A DNA stretch of 64,000 nt from Bradyrhizobium sp. Tv2a-2 (GCF_000472425.1 NZ_AXAI01000015.1:1-64000), one strand, 5' to 3'; positions 33,582 through 43,585 are shown, counted from the first letter of the stretch. Numbers and translations are program-made. The notes: a model not told the origin generated them from the sequence alone.

Positions 33582-34805
33582 ATGAACCCCGTTCCATTGC
33601 GTAACAACAAGGCTGCGGCGGCGAATGTCCGCAGCGTCACCGTGCTGGGTGCGACCGGTTCGATCGGCGACAGCACAATGGACTTGTTGCGCGGCGCGCG
33701 CGACCGCTACCGCGTCGAGGCTTTGACCGGCAACAGCAATGTGCAAGGGCTTGCGAAACTCGCCCGCGAGTTCAATGCGCGCTTTGCGGCGGTCGCGGAC
33801 CCCGCGCGCCTGAGCGAATTGCGCGAGGCATTGGCTGGTACCGGTATCGAATGCGGGGCAGGCGAAAGCGCCATCATCGAGGCCGCCGCGCACCCCGCGG
33901 ACTGGGTGATGGCCGCGGTGTCGGGAGCTGCCGGATTGAAGCCGGCGCTGGCGGCGGTCGATCGGGGTGCCACCGTTGCACTCGCCAACAAGGAGTGCCT
34001 GGTGTGTGCCGGCGACTTCTTCATGGAGCGGGCCGCAAAAGCCGGCGCCTGCATTCTGCCGTCGGATTCCGAGCACAATGCCCTGTTCCAGGCCTTGGCG
34101 TCGGGCAATCGCGATGAACTGGTCCGCGTCATCATTACGGCCTCGGGCGGTCCGTTCCGCACCTGGGCCGCTTCCGACATCGAGCAGGCGACGCTCGCGC
34201 AGGCCCTGAAACACCCAAATTGGAGCATGGGCCAGAAGATCACCATCGATTCCGCATCGATGATGAACAAGGGGCTCGAGGTGATCGAGGCCGCCTATCT
34301 CTTCTCGCTGAAGCCGGACGAGATCGACGTGCTGGTGCATCCGCAGTCCATCATCCACGGCATGGTGGAGTTTTCCGACCGTTCGGTGGTTGCCCAGCTC
34401 GGTGCGCCAGATATGCGCATCCCGATCGCGCATTGCCTGGGCTGGCCGGACCGCATCAAGGGGCCGTCGGCCCGGCTCGATCTTGCCAAGATCGGCCAGC
34501 TTACCTTCGAGGCGCCCGATTTCGAGCGCTTTCCAGGGCTGCGGCTTGCCTATGAGGCGCTGCGCACCGGGCGCGGGGCGACCACGGTCTTCAACGCGGC
34601 GAACGAGATTGCCGTGGCTGCCTTTATTGGCGGAAAGATCAAGTTCGGAGCGATTGCCCGGCTCGTGGAAGCAACCATTGAAACGTGGATTCGTTCTAGC
34701 AATCTGGCCCCGCTCCGCTCGGCCGACGAGGCCATCGCCGTTGACAATAATGCCCGAAATGTGGCCGCCTCCCTATTGCCTCATGTTGCCTTAAAGGCAT
34801 CCTAG
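33582..34805 (+). CDS. dxr: 1-deoxy-D-xylulose 5-phosphate reductoisomerase
   Basis: 407 residues. It converts DXP to MEP using NADPH in isoprenoid synthesis, which feeds UppS upstream. The NADPH loop VLGATGSIGDST, the ALANKECLVCAGD region, the metal-site PSDSEHNALFQ, the flexible loop NWSMGQKITIDSASM and the downstream HPQSIIHGMVEF are present. A GAAACG stretch precedes the ATG, four bases after cdsA. Confidence 0.96.
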   Translation: MNPVPLRNNKAAAANVRSVTVLGATGSIGDSTMDLLRGARDRYRVEALTGNSNVQGLAKLAREFNARFAAVADPARLSELREALAGTGIECGAGESAIIEAAAHPADWVMAAVSGAAGLKPALAAVDRGATVALANKECLVCAGDFFMERAAKAGACILPSDSEHNALFQALASGNRDELVRVIITASGGPFRTWAASDIEQATLAQALKHPNWSMGQKITIDSASMMNKGLEVIEAAYLFSLKPDEIDVLVHPQSIIHGMVEFSDRSVVAQLGAPDMRIPIAHCLGWPDRIKGPSARLDLAKIGQLTFEAPDFERFPGLRLAYEALRTGRGATTVFNAANEIAVAAFIGGKIKFGAIARLVEATIETWIRSSNLAPLRSADEAIAVDNNARNVAASLLPHVALKAS

Positions 34806-34847
34806 AGCGGTGGGAGGGGGCCTCAGGCTCTGCTTGAGGGGATTCTG

Positions 34848-36002
34848 ATGACTGAAGCTTTTCTCCATAGTTTCAACGTGTTGGGTCATGGCCTGATTGG
34901 CTATGTCATCCCGTTTCTGTTTGTCCTGACGATTGTCGTCTTCTTCCACGAACTCGGCCACTTCTGGGTCGCCCGCCGCGCCGGGGTGAAGGTGCTGACC
35001 TTTTCGCTCGGCTTCGGGCCGGAGCTGGTCGGCTTCAACGACCGCCATGGCACCCGCTGGAAGATCTCGGCCGTGCCACTTGGCGGCTATGTGAAGTTTT
35101 TCGGCGACGACACCGAGGCCTCGACACCGTCGGCGGCTGCGCTCGCGACCATGACCGACGAGGAGCGGCAGGGCAGCTTCCACCACAAGAAGGTGGGGCC
35201 GCGCGCGGCGATCGTGGCCGCCGGCCCGATCGCCAATTTCATTCTGGCAATCGTGATTTTCACCTGCCTTTTCACCTTCTTCGGCAAGCCCTCGACCACG
35301 GCCCGGGTCGACAAGATCGAGGCCAATAGCGCTGCCGCGGCCGCCGGGTTCCAGGTCGGCGACATCGTACAGTCGATTGACGGCAGCAAGATCGACACCT
35401 TCACCGACATGCAGCGCATCGTTTCGACCCATGCCGGCGACAAGCTGCGCTTTGTGGTCAAACGCGGTGATTCGAGCATCGATCTGGAGGGAACGCCGGA
35501 GTTAAGAGAAGTCAAAGACCCCTTTGGGAACCTGCATCGGATTGGCGTGCTCGGCATTACCCGCCAGACCGCGGCGGGCGATGTGCTGACTGAACGGGTC
35601 GATCCGGCCACCGCATTGTGGCTGGGGGTGAAGGAAACCTGGTTCGTGGTCGACCGGACGCTCGCCTACATCGGCGGGGTTTTCGTCGGGCACGAGGCGG
35701 CGAACCAGTTTGGTGGCCCGATCGGAATCGCGCGAATCTCCGGCCAGGTCGCGACCACGGCGGGGCTGCCGGGTTTGATCCAACTGGCCGCCATCCTGTC
35801 AATTTCAATCGGGCTGTTGAACCTGTTCCCGGTTCCGCTGCTCGATGGGGGCCATCTGCTGTTTTATGCGGTGGAAGCGATACGCGGGCGCCCGTTGTCG
35901 GAGCGGGCCCAGGAGATGGGGTTCCGAATCGGGCTTGCGTTGGTACTGATGTTGATGGTGTTTGCGACCTATAACGACATCTTGCACCTCGCCGCATCGT
36001 GA
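34848..36002 (+). CDS. rseP: RIP metalloprotease RseP (site-2 type)
   Basis: 384 residues. It cleaves membrane-embedded regulators and signal-peptide remnants. Zinc ligands are His34 and His38 in HELGH, with Glu35 as base, and Asp333 in LLDGGHLLF. Four transmembrane segments flank a single PDZ domain (about residues 115-200), whereas E. coli RseP has two. It sits between dxr and bamA, the usual place. Confidence 0.95.
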   Translation: MTEAFLHSFNVLGHGLIGYVIPFLFVLTIVVFFHELGHFWVARRAGVKVLTFSLGFGPELVGFNDRHGTRWKISAVPLGGYVKFFGDDTEASTPSAAALATMTDEERQGSFHHKKVGPRAAIVAAGPIANFILAIVIFTCLFTFFGKPSTTARVDKIEANSAAAAAGFQVGDIVQSIDGSKIDTFTDMQRIVSTHAGDKLRFVVKRGDSSIDLEGTPELREVKDPFGNLHRIGVLGITRQTAAGDVLTERVDPATALWLGVKETWFVVDRTLAYIGGVFVGHEAANQFGGPIGIARISGQVATTAGLPGLIQLAAILSISIGLLNLFPVPLLDGGHLLFYAVEAIRGRPLSERAQEMGFRIGLALVLMLMVFATYNDILHLAAS

Positions 36003-36018
36003 AATGGCTTTTTTGTGG

Positions 36019-36037
36019 CGTTGCCTAATGGCAACGT
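36019..36037 (+). promoter_or_regulatory. Short perfect palindrome between rseP and bamA
   Basis: GTTGCC-TAAT-GGCAAC, with flanking C/G that also pair, makes a compact hairpin about 15 bases after the rseP stop. No U-run follows. It may be a processing or stabilising hairpin. Confidence 0.35.
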
Positions 36038-36173
36038 CTTGGAATGAAAATGGAATCGCGCCTTCTCTGGCGTTTGCCGCTCCGGCGAATTTAGCTAGAA
36101 CCGGAGCGGTGAAGAGAATCTGTCGGGCCGTGGGGGTTACGGTCCGGCATGAAATGACAAGGGCGCGTTGCGC

Positions 36174-38774
36174 ATGAAGTTTGGAATGCGAGTGCGGGGG
36201 GGCTTGCTCGCCGCCCTGATCATGTTTGCCGTGCCGGTGGCTACCGCATTGGTGGCTACTTTTGCGTCGGCTCCGGCTGCCGCGCAGACGGTGGCGTCGA
36301 TCGAGGTTGAGGGGAACCGTCGCGTCGAGGTCGAGACCATTCGCTCCTATTTCAAGCCGGGTCCTAACGGCCAACTTGATGCCGGCCGCATCGACGACGG
36401 CCTGAAAGCGCTGATCGAGACCGGCCTGTTCCAGGACGTGAAGATCAATCGCGACCACGGCCGCCTGGTTGTCGTGGTGGTTGAAAACCCCGTGATCAAC
36501 CGCGTCGCCTTCGAGGGCAACAAGAAGATCAAGGACGAGCAGCTCTCGGCTGAAATCCAGTCCAAGCCCCGCGGCACCTTCTCCCGTCCCATGGTCCAGT
36601 CGGATGCGCAGCGGATCGCCGAGATCTATCGCCGTTCCGGCCGTTACGACGTGCATGTGACGCCCGAAATCATCGAGCAGCCCAACAACCGCGTCGACCT
36701 CGTTTTCACGATCGACGAGGGGGGGAAGACCGGCGTCAGATCAATCGACTTCGTCGGAAATAATTTCTATTCGTCCTACCGCCTCAAGGACGTCATCAAG
36801 ACGCACGAAACGAACTGGCTCAGCTTCCTCGGCAGTGGCGACATCTATGATCCGGATCGCGTTGAAGCCGACCGTGACCTGATTCGCCGCTTCTACCTGA
36901 AGCACGGCTTTGCCGACGTGCAGGTCGTCGCCGCGCTGACCGAATATGATCCGGAGAAGAAGGGCTTCCTCGTTACCTTCAAGATCGAGGAAGGCCAGCA
37001 ATACCGCGTGGCCTCGGTCAAATACGAAACGACCATCGCCAATTTCGACCCCAACGCGCTGTCGAACTTCTCGTATGTTTATGTCGGCTCGCTGTACAAT
37101 GCCGAGGCGGTGGAGAAGTCGGTCGAGCAAATGCAGATCGAGGCCTCGCGGCGCGGCTATGCGTTCGCGGTGGTGCGTCCGCGCGGCGACCGCAATTTCG
37201 ACGCCCACACCGTGTCTATCGTGTTTTCCGTCGATGAAGGTCCGCGCACCTATATCGAGCGCATCAACATCCGCGGCAACAGCCGCACCCGCGACTATGT
37301 GATCCGTCGCGAGTTCGACATCTCCGAAGGCGACGCCTACAACCGCGCGCTGGTCGACCGCGCCGAGCGGCGCCTGAAGAACCTCGACTACTTCAAGGAA
37401 GTGAAGATCACCACCGAGCCGGGTTCGTCCAGCGACCGGGTGGTCCTCAACGTCAATCTTGAGGAGAAGTCGACGGGTGACTTCTCGGTGTCCGGCGGCT
37501 ATTCGACCACCGACGGCGCGCTGGCCGAGGTCAGCATCTCCGAGCGCAACTTCCTCGGCCGCGGCCTGTTCGCAAAGGCAGCCGTGACCTACGGTCAGTA
37601 TGCGCGCGGCCTGTCGCTGTCCTTTGTCGAGCCCTATCTGCTCGACTACCGCATCGCGCTCGGCCTCGACGCTTATTACCGCGAGCAGATGGCGAACAAC
37701 TACATCGCGTACGGCACCAAGACGGTGGGCTTCAGCCCCCGACTGGGCCTGCAACTGCGTGAAGATCTCTCGATGCAGCTGCGCTACTCGATCTATCAGC
37801 AAGAGATCTCGCTGCCCTCTTATCTTGCCAACTGTAACAACAACCCGGGCAACGGCCTGCTTGCCTTCAACCCGTCGCCGGCTTGGGTCACTGCGAATAG
37901 ACCGGGTACTGCGAACGGTGGCACGGTCACAGACGGGGGGCAAACCGCCACGGATACGTCGGGCCTGGGCCTGTGGTGTTACAGTGACGGCGAAGCTTCG
38001 TTGCCGGTGCGCAAGGAGCTCTCGGAGGGCGCGGCGATCACCTCCGCGATTGGCTACACGCTCAACTACAACACCCTCGACAACAACAAGAATCCGACCG
38101 ACGGCCTCCTGATCGACTTCAAGCAGGACTTCGCCGGCGTCGGTGGCGACGTCACCTACCTGAAGAGCCAGATCGACGCCAAGTACTACGCGCCGCTGGT
38201 TTCCGACATCGTCGGCCTGATCCACCTGCAGGGCGGCATCCTGAACAAGATCGGCAACGACGAGCTGCGCATGCTGGATCACTTCCAGATGGGTCCGAAC
38301 CTGGTCCGCGGCTTTGCGCCCAACGGCATCGGTCCACGCGACATCAATCCGTTCGGTACCCAGGACGCCATCGGCGGCACCAAGTACTGGGGTGCGTCGT
38401 TCGAACTGCAGATGCCGTTCTGGTTCCTGCCCAAGGAAGTGGGTCTGAAGGGCGCTGTCTATGCCGACGCCGGTGGTCTCTATGACTACCAGGGTCCGAC
38501 GACCTGGGCTGCGACCGGCGAACTCACGACGCCGGCCTCGCAGAAGGGCGGCAACTCGAACTGTATTCCGCCGACCCAGCCGCCGGCCTTTAGCTCCGGC
38601 ACCTGTACGGGCCTAGTGTATAACGACAGCAACGTCATCCGCAGCTCGGTCGGTATCGGCCTGATCTGGGCCTCGCCCTTCGGTCCGCTGCGCTTCGACT
38701 ATGCGGTGCCGCTCACCAAGGGCCAGTTCGACCGCGTCCAGCAGTTCAAGTTCGGCGGCGGCACCAGCTTCTGA
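36174..38774 (+). CDS. bamA: Outer-membrane protein assembly factor BamA
   Basis: 866 residues. A signal peptide ends near AAAQTV. Five POTRA domains (about residues 40-440) recruit the other Bam proteins; then a 16-stranded barrel runs to the C-terminal Phe (FKFGGGTSF). VRGF in the second barrel half (LVRGFAPNGIGP) is the conserved loop 6 motif. Two loop insertions with Cys (ANCNNNPG, LWCYSDG and SNCIPPT) are typical of the group. I start at MKFGMRV, two codons after a TTG. Confidence 0.96.
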   Translation: MKFGMRVRGGLLAALIMFAVPVATALVATFASAPAAAQTVASIEVEGNRRVEVETIRSYFKPGPNGQLDAGRIDDGLKALIETGLFQDVKINRDHGRLVVVVVENPVINRVAFEGNKKIKDEQLSAEIQSKPRGTFSRPMVQSDAQRIAEIYRRSGRYDVHVTPEIIEQPNNRVDLVFTIDEGGKTGVRSIDFVGNNFYSSYRLKDVIKTHETNWLSFLGSGDIYDPDRVEADRDLIRRFYLKHGFADVQVVAALTEYDPEKKGFLVTFKIEEGQQYRVASVKYETTIANFDPNALSNFSYVYVGSLYNAEAVEKSVEQMQIEASRRGYAFAVVRPRGDRNFDAHTVSIVFSVDEGPRTYIERINIRGNSRTRDYVIRREFDISEGDAYNRALVDRAERRLKNLDYFKEVKITTEPGSSSDRVVLNVNLEEKSTGDFSVSGGYSTTDGALAEVSISERNFLGRGLFAKAAVTYGQYARGLSLSFVEPYLLDYRIALGLDAYYREQMANNYIAYGTKTVGFSPRLGLQLREDLSMQLRYSIYQQEISLPSYLANCNNNPGNGLLAFNPSPAWVTANRPGTANGGTVTDGGQTATDTSGLGLWCYSDGEASLPVRKELSEGAAITSAIGYTLNYNTLDNNKNPTDGLLIDFKQDFAGVGGDVTYLKSQIDAKYYAPLVSDIVGLIHLQGGILNKIGNDELRMLDHFQMGPNLVRGFAPNGIGPRDINPFGTQDAIGGTKYWGASFELQMPFWFLPKEVGLKGAVYADAGGLYDYQGPTTWAATGELTTPASQKGGNSNCIPPTQPPAFSSGTCTGLVYNDSNVIRSSVGIGLIWASPFGPLRFDYAVPLTKGQFDRVQQFKFGGGTSF

Positions 38775-38779
38775 TCTCA

Positions 38780-38872
38780 CTAAAGCGCGATGAGGTTGAC
38801 TCATCGCGCTTTACGTCTTTGATAAAGCATAATCTTTTCCGGAAAGTCGCGACGCGCTTTCCGGGTCATACT
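38780..38872. repeat. Family A repeat, inverted copy
   Basis: AAAGCGCGATGA.../TCATCGCGCTTTA, then GTCTTTGAT, then TCTTTTCCGGAAA...CTTTCCGGGTCAT reads as the reverse complement of copy 1 with changes in the loop. It lies between bamA and lpxD, so these are probably separate transcripts or separated by a folded spacer. Confidence 0.75.
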
Positions 38873-38899
38873 GTAGCAGCGCAAATCGCGACGGAGGGA

Positions 38900-39982
38900 A
38901 TGGCGCAGCCCGCGTTCTTTAAGCAACCCCGGTCGTTGACGCTGGCTGAATTGGCCGCGTCGACCGGGGCGCTGTTGGTCGATCCATCGCGGGCCCACCA
39001 GACCGTGAGGGGACTGGCGTCGCTGGATGAAGCCGGCCCAATGCACTTGGCCTTTTTCGACAATCTCAAATATATCGATCAGCTTGCCGCGACAAACGCC
39101 GGTGCCATTCTCGTCAGTCCACGATTCGAGGCGCAGGTGCCGCCGCATGTTGCCGTGCTGCGTGCCAGCCAGCCCTTCCGTGCCTTCGTGCAGATCGCCA
39201 GCGATCTGCATCAGGATGCGCTGCGGCCGCAGTCCTGGTTCGGTTGCGAGGGCATCGCGCCGTCCGCCATCATCGACCCGACGGCGCGGCTGGAGGATGG
39301 CGTCATTGTCGAACATCTCGCCGTGATCGGGGCAAATGTCGAGATCGGCTCGGGCACGGTGATCGGCGCCGCCGCCGTGATCGGGCCTGACGTCAAGATC
39401 GGCCGGGACTGCAATGTCGGGCCACATTCGTCGATCCAGTGCGCGCTGATCGGCAATAATGTGCTGATGCATCCCGGCTGCCACATCGGCCAAGACGGCT
39501 ATGGCTTCATTTTCTTTGGCCCCGAGGGCCATCTGAAGGTCCCTCAGACCGGGCGCGTCCTGATCCAGAATGATGTGGAGGTCGGGGCAGGAACCACCAT
39601 CGACCGCGGCAGCCTGCGCGACACCGTGATCGGCGAGGGCACCAAAATCGACAACCAGGTTCAGATCGGCCACAATGTGACCATCGGCCGGCGCTGCCTG
39701 CTGGCCGCCCAGATCGGGCTCGCAGGCAGCCTGACGATCGGTGACAATGTGGCCTTGGGGGCAAAGGTTGGAATCAACAACCACCTGAAGATCGGTGACG
39801 GCGCTCAGGTCACGGCCATGAGCGCGGTCAAGGACGATATCCCCGCGGGTGGCCGCTGGGGAGGTCATTTTGCCAAGCCGACCAAGCAATGGTTCCGCGA
39901 AATCCTGGCGGTGGAACGTCTGGTGCAGGACGGCACCCATGAAGCGAAAACAAAGGTCGCGAAAGACGAGAGGCGGGAGTGA
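38900..39982 (+). CDS. lpxD: UDP-3-O-acylglucosamine N-acyltransferase
   Basis: 360 residues. It is the third step of lipid A synthesis, adding the N-linked hydroxyacyl chain. The N-terminal uridine-binding domain is followed by a left-handed beta helix of hexapeptide repeats (for example AVIGANVEIGSGTVIGAAAV) and the catalytic-site region HIGQDGYGF. The ATG with GGAGGGA upstream is chosen; 27 upstream in-frame residues come from the repeat. Its stop overlaps the fabZ start. Confidence 0.96.
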   Translation: MAQPAFFKQPRSLTLAELAASTGALLVDPSRAHQTVRGLASLDEAGPMHLAFFDNLKYIDQLAATNAGAILVSPRFEAQVPPHVAVLRASQPFRAFVQIASDLHQDALRPQSWFGCEGIAPSAIIDPTARLEDGVIVEHLAVIGANVEIGSGTVIGAAAVIGPDVKIGRDCNVGPHSSIQCALIGNNVLMHPGCHIGQDGYGFIFFGPEGHLKVPQTGRVLIQNDVEVGAGTTIDRGSLRDTVIGEGTKIDNQVQIGHNVTIGRRCLLAAQIGLAGSLTIGDNVALGAKVGINNHLKIGDGAQVTAMSAVKDDIPAGGRWGGHFAKPTKQWFREILAVERLVQDGTHEAKTKVAKDERRE

Positions 39983-40440
39983 TGGAGGAGGCATCTGTCA
40001 GGTTCGAGGTGGTCGATATCAACGAGATCCTCAAAACCCTTCCGCACCGTTATCCGATGCTCCTGATCGACCGCGTCATTAATATCCGCACCGATTACAG
40101 CGGCATCGGCATCAAGAACGTCACCTTCAACGAGCCATGCTTTCTCGGCCATTTTCCTGAAAGACCGGTCTATCCAGGCGTGATGATGATCGAGGCCATG
40201 GCGCAGACCGCGGGCGTGATCGGCATCAAATCGGTCGAAGGCACCGAGAAGCCGCGCGCCGTCTACTTCCTGACCATCGACAAGTGCAAGTTCAGGAAGC
40301 CCGTGATGCCCGGCAACACCGTCGAATATCACATGCGCTCCATTGGCCGCCGCAAGACCATGTGGTGGTTTCACGGCGAGGCCAAAGTGGACGGCGCGGT
40401 GGTCGCCGAAGCCGATGTCGGCGCCATGCTGACCGATTGA
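39982..40440 (+). CDS. fabZ: 3-hydroxyacyl-ACP dehydratase FabZ
   Basis: 152 residues. It dehydrates hydroxyacyl-ACP in fatty acid synthesis and competes with lipid A for the same pool. LPHRYPMLLIDRV, then catalytic His57 in GHFPERPVYPG and Glu71 in MMIEAMAQ, are present. The ATG shares its first base with the lpxD stop (TGATG), so the two are coupled. A GTG one codon upstream is the alternative. Confidence 0.96.
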   Translation: MEEASVRFEVVDINEILKTLPHRYPMLLIDRVINIRTDYSGIGIKNVTFNEPCFLGHFPERPVYPGVMMIEAMAQTAGVIGIKSVEGTEKPRAVYFLTIDKCKFRKPVMPGNTVEYHMRSIGRRKTMWWFHGEAKVDGAVVAEADVGAMLTD

Positions 40441-40450
40441 TGCTGTCGCC

Positions 40451-40566
40451 CCGTCATCCAGGGGCGCGAGCGCAGCGAGCCTCGAAGGATGAATCGGCCC
40501 CTGTTGCAGCCGCCCGGTCCATCGTCCTTCGAGGCTCTCTGTCGCGAGCGCCTTCAGGGTGACGGG
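40451..40566. repeat. Bradyrhizobium-type palindromic repeat, family B
   Basis: CGTCATCCAGGGGCGCGAGCGCAGCGAGCCTCGAAGGATGA is mirrored by TCCTTCGAGGCTC ... GCGAGCGCCTTCAGGGTGACG, giving an inverted pair. A related copy is at 54993-55106. It fills most of the 291-base gap between fabZ and lpxA; I see no gene there. Confidence 0.75.
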
Positions 40567-40731
40567 CGCAAGCTTGCGATCTGTTTTCGCGTTTGGAGCC
40601 ATGGCGACCTCTGGGCGCACAAGCGCGCCCCTCATCGCAACACGACGTAACCATCTGTCACTGGACAGGGTTGAGCCCGCAGGCTAACCACCGAAAAATC
40701 AAACGCATTCCGGGCTGGGGTAAACCACTCG

Positions 40732-41532
40732 ATGAGCACGATCGATCCGACCGCACGCGTTGAGGATGGCGCCGTGATCGGCGAAGGCACGGTGATCGGT
40801 CCCTTCTGCATGATCGGCCCGCATGTGACGATCGGCAAGAACTGCAAACTGATCGGCCATGTGTCTGTGATGGGGCACACCGCAATCGGCGATGACTGCG
40901 TGATCTCGCCATTTGCGGGACTTGGTGGCCCGCCACAGGATCTCAGCTATCGCGGCGAGCCGACACGGCTCGAAATTGGCTCCGGCTGTACCATCCGCGA
41001 GGGAGTGACGATGAATGTCGGCACCGCAAAGGGCGGCGGGCTGACACGCGTCGGCAATGGTGGCTTCTTCATGAACAACAGCCATGTTGGTCATGACTGC
41101 ACGGTCGGTAACGGCGCTATCTTCGCGACCTCCGCTACGCTCGGTGGCCACTGCGAGATCGGTGACTTTGTCTATATCGGCGGCCTGTCGGCGGTGCACC
41201 AGTTCACCCGGATCGGCTCGCAGGTGATGGTCGGTGGTGTCTGCGGCGTGCGCGACGATGTCATTCCCTTTGGCCTCGTCAATGGCCAATACGCTGTGCT
41301 TGAAGGCTTCAACATCATCGGTATGAAACGCCGCAAGTTCACCCGCGAGCGGCTAGCCACGTTACGCGCCTTCTACAAGAGGTTGTTTTACGGCCCCGGC
41401 ACCTTCGCCGAGCGGCTCGCGTCCGTGCAGGGGTTCGCAGGCGAGGACCCCGCGATCGCGGATATCCTGACCTTCATCGCCAACGGCAAGCATCGGCCGC
41501 TTTGTCTTCCGGCCGCGACCGGCCGGGACTGA
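40732..41532 (+). CDS. lpxA: UDP-N-acetylglucosamine acyltransferase
   Basis: 266 residues. It carries out the first acylation of lipid A synthesis in the cytoplasm. The protein is almost entirely a left-handed beta helix (IDPTARVEDGAVIGEGTVIG and repeats) with the catalytic His region NNSHVGHDC, then the C-terminal helical domain (GMKRRKFTRERLATLRAFYK). The chosen ATG follows a weak ribosome site. It is separated from fabZ by the family B repeat. Confidence 0.96.
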   Translation: MSTIDPTARVEDGAVIGEGTVIGPFCMIGPHVTIGKNCKLIGHVSVMGHTAIGDDCVISPFAGLGGPPQDLSYRGEPTRLEIGSGCTIREGVTMNVGTAKGGGLTRVGNGGFFMNNSHVGHDCTVGNGAIFATSATLGGHCEIGDFVYIGGLSAVHQFTRIGSQVMVGGVCGVRDDVIPFGLVNGQYAVLEGFNIIGMKRRKFTRERLATLRAFYKRLFYGPGTFAERLASVQGFAGEDPAIADILTFIANGKHRPLCLPAATGRD

Positions 41533-41534
41533 GC

Positions 41535-42395
41535 GTGGCGTCCGTGCACGCCGAGCAGGTCTCCTCGCCCGTCGGAATTATCGCGGGCGGCGGAGTGATG
41601 CCGTTTGCCGTCGCGGATTCGCTCGCAGCGCGCGGCATCGCGCCGGTGTTGCTCGCGCTGCGCGGCGTCTGCGATCCGGCGCGGCTTGGACGCTTTCGCC
41701 ATCACTGGATCTCGGTCGGCGAGATCGGGCGGGCGACAAAACTCCTGCGCAGCGAAGGCTGCCGTGACCTCGTTTTCATCGGCACGCTGGGCCGCCCGGC
41801 GCTCTCCGATATCAGGCTCGATTGGACGACCCTGCGCGTGCTGCCCCAGGTCTGGGCGTCCTTCCGCGGCGGCGACGATCATCTGCTCTCGGGCGTCGGC
41901 CGCATTTTCGAGCGGGAAGGTTTTCGCATGGTCGGCATCAAAGATGTCGCGCCCGATCTGCTTGCGCCCGAAGGCTGCCTCACCCGAGCCGTGCCCGATG
42001 CCGATGCGAGCGCCGATATTGCGCTCGCGCGCGAGGTGCTCACCGCGCTGAGCCCATTCGACATCGGGCAGGCGGTGGTGGTGATCGATCGCCACGTGGT
42101 CGGCGTGGAGGACATCGAGGGCACCGACGGGTTGCTCGCGCGTATCGCAAGTCTGCGCCAGCAGGGCCGCATCCGCGCCAGGGAAGGTCGCGGCGTGCTG
42201 GTGAAGGCGCCGAAGCGCGGCCAGGATCTGCGCTTCGACCTGCCGACCATTGGCCCGCGCACCGTCGAGGGTGTGGCCAAAGCAAAGCTCGCCGGGATCG
42301 CGGTGGTCGCCGGCAACGCGCTTCTTGCCGAACCGCAGGCGATGATCGAGCGGGCCGCCGCGGCCGGCCTGTTCGTCGCAGGCGTATCGGCATGA
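41535..42395 (+). CDS. lpxI: UDP-2,3-diacylglucosamine pyrophosphatase LpxI
   Basis: 286 residues from a GTG two bases after the lpxA stop. LpxI (DUF1009) replaces LpxH in alphaproteobacteria and makes lipid X. The family marks are GIIAGGGVMPFAVADS near the start, the central DVAPDLLAPEGCLTR, and the C-terminal VKAPKRGQDLRFDLPTIGP region. Upstream in-frame codons lie inside lpxA. Its stop overlaps the lpxB start (ATGA). Confidence 0.94.
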   Translation: MASVHAEQVSSPVGIIAGGGVMPFAVADSLAARGIAPVLLALRGVCDPARLGRFRHHWISVGEIGRATKLLRSEGCRDLVFIGTLGRPALSDIRLDWTTLRVLPQVWASFRGGDDHLLSGVGRIFEREGFRMVGIKDVAPDLLAPEGCLTRAVPDADASADIALAREVLTALSPFDIGQAVVVIDRHVVGVEDIEGTDGLLARIASLRQQGRIRAREGRGVLVKAPKRGQDLRFDLPTIGPRTVEGVAKAKLAGIAVVAGNALLAEPQAMIERAAAAGLFVAGVSA

Positions 42396-43585
42396 TGCTC
42401 GCGCGCACGCCAGGGCGGATCGGGCGGCGGATCTTTCTGATCGCCACCGAGGAATCCGGCGACCGGCTGGGCGCTGCGCTGATGAAGGTGCTGCGCCAGC
42501 GCCTCGGCGATGCCGTCGAGTTCGAAGGCATCGGCGGCCGCGCCATGGCCAAGGAGGGCCTGGCCACGCTGTTTCCGATCGAGGAGCTGTCGATCGTCGG
42601 GCTGGCGGCGGTGGTCAAGCAGTTGCCGAAGATCCTGCGGCTGATCCGGCAGACAGCCGAGGCCGCGCTCGCGGCCGGGCCTGATGTGCTGGTGATCATC
42701 GACAGCCCCGACTTCACCCATCGCGTCGCCCGCCTGGTGCGCGCGCGCGACTCCAGCATTCCGATCGTCGACTATGTCTCGCCGTCGGTCTGGGCCTGGC
42801 GGCAGGGGCGCGCACGCGCCATGCGCCGCTATGTCGACCATGTGCTGGCGCTGCTGCCATTCGAGCCTGCGGCCTATCAGCGGCTGCAGGGGCCGCCCTG
42901 CAGCTATGTCGGCCATCCCCTGACCGAGCAGCTCGCAAGCCTCAGGCCCAACGCAACCGAGCAGGCACGCCGCAGCGGTGAGCCGCCGGTGCTCTTGGTT
43001 TTGCCCGGCAGCCGCCGCAGCGAGGTCCGGCATCATCTTGCGGTGTTCGGCGCTGCGCTCGGACAGTTGCGCGCACAAGGTGTTGCCTTCGAGCTGATGC
43101 TGCCGACCATGCCGCATCTTCTGGACACGGTGCGTGAGGGCATTGCGGACTGGCCGGTTGCGCCCACCATCGTGATGGGCGAGGCGGAAAAGCGCGCGGC
43201 CTTCCGAAGCGCGCGCGCAGCACTCGCCAAGTCCGGCACGGTGACGCTCGAGCTTGCGATCTCCGGCGTGCCGATGGTCACGGCCTACAAGGTGGGCGCA
43301 GTGGAGGCTTTCATCCTCAGGCGCGCGATCAAGGTGCAGTCGGTCATCCTCGCCAATCTGGTGATCGGCGAGGCGGTGATTCCGGAATTCCTGCAGCAGA
43401 ACTGCACCCCGGAAAACCTCGCGGGGGCGTTGCGGACCGTTCTGTCCGACTCGCCGGAGCGCCGGCGGCAGGTCGAGGCGTTCCAGAAGATCGACCCGAT
43501 CATGTCGACCGGCAAGGAGCCACCGAGCGTGCGCGCCGCCGACATCGTGCTGGCCACGATGCGCAAGGGCAGGCGAACAATCTAA
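42392..43585 (+). CDS. lpxB: Lipid-A-disaccharide synthase
   Basis: 397 residues, GT19 family. It joins lipid X and UDP-diacylglucosamine. The family motifs are IATEESGDRLGA, GIGGRAMAKEG, DYVSPSVWAWRQGRA, LLPFEP, YVGHPL and the C-terminal SGTVTLELAISGVPMV. It ends the lipid A run; its TAA is the first base group of the following repeat. The start is the first of two adjacent ATGs. Confidence 0.96.
   Translation: MMLARTPGRIGRRIFLIATEESGDRLGAALMKVLRQRLGDAVEFEGIGGRAMAKEGLATLFPIEELSIVGLAAVVKQLPKILRLIRQTAEAALAAGPDVLVIIDSPDFTHRVARLVRARDSSIPIVDYVSPSVWAWRQGRARAMRRYVDHVLALLPFEPAAYQRLQGPPCSYVGHPLTEQLASLRPNATEQARRSGEPPVLLVLPGSRRSEVRHHLAVFGAALGQLRAQGVAFELMLPTMPHLLDTVREGIADWPVAPTIVMGEAEKRAAFRSARAALAKSGTVTLELAISGVPMVTAYKVGAVEAFILRRAIKVQSVILANLVIGEAVIPEFLQQNCTPENLAGALRTVLSDSPERRRQVEAFQKIDPIMSTGKEPPSVRAADIVLATMRKGRRTI

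Noticed and set aside
36741..38282. A 513-codon minus-strand frame
   Set aside because: Antisense to bamA; no motif and poor composition.
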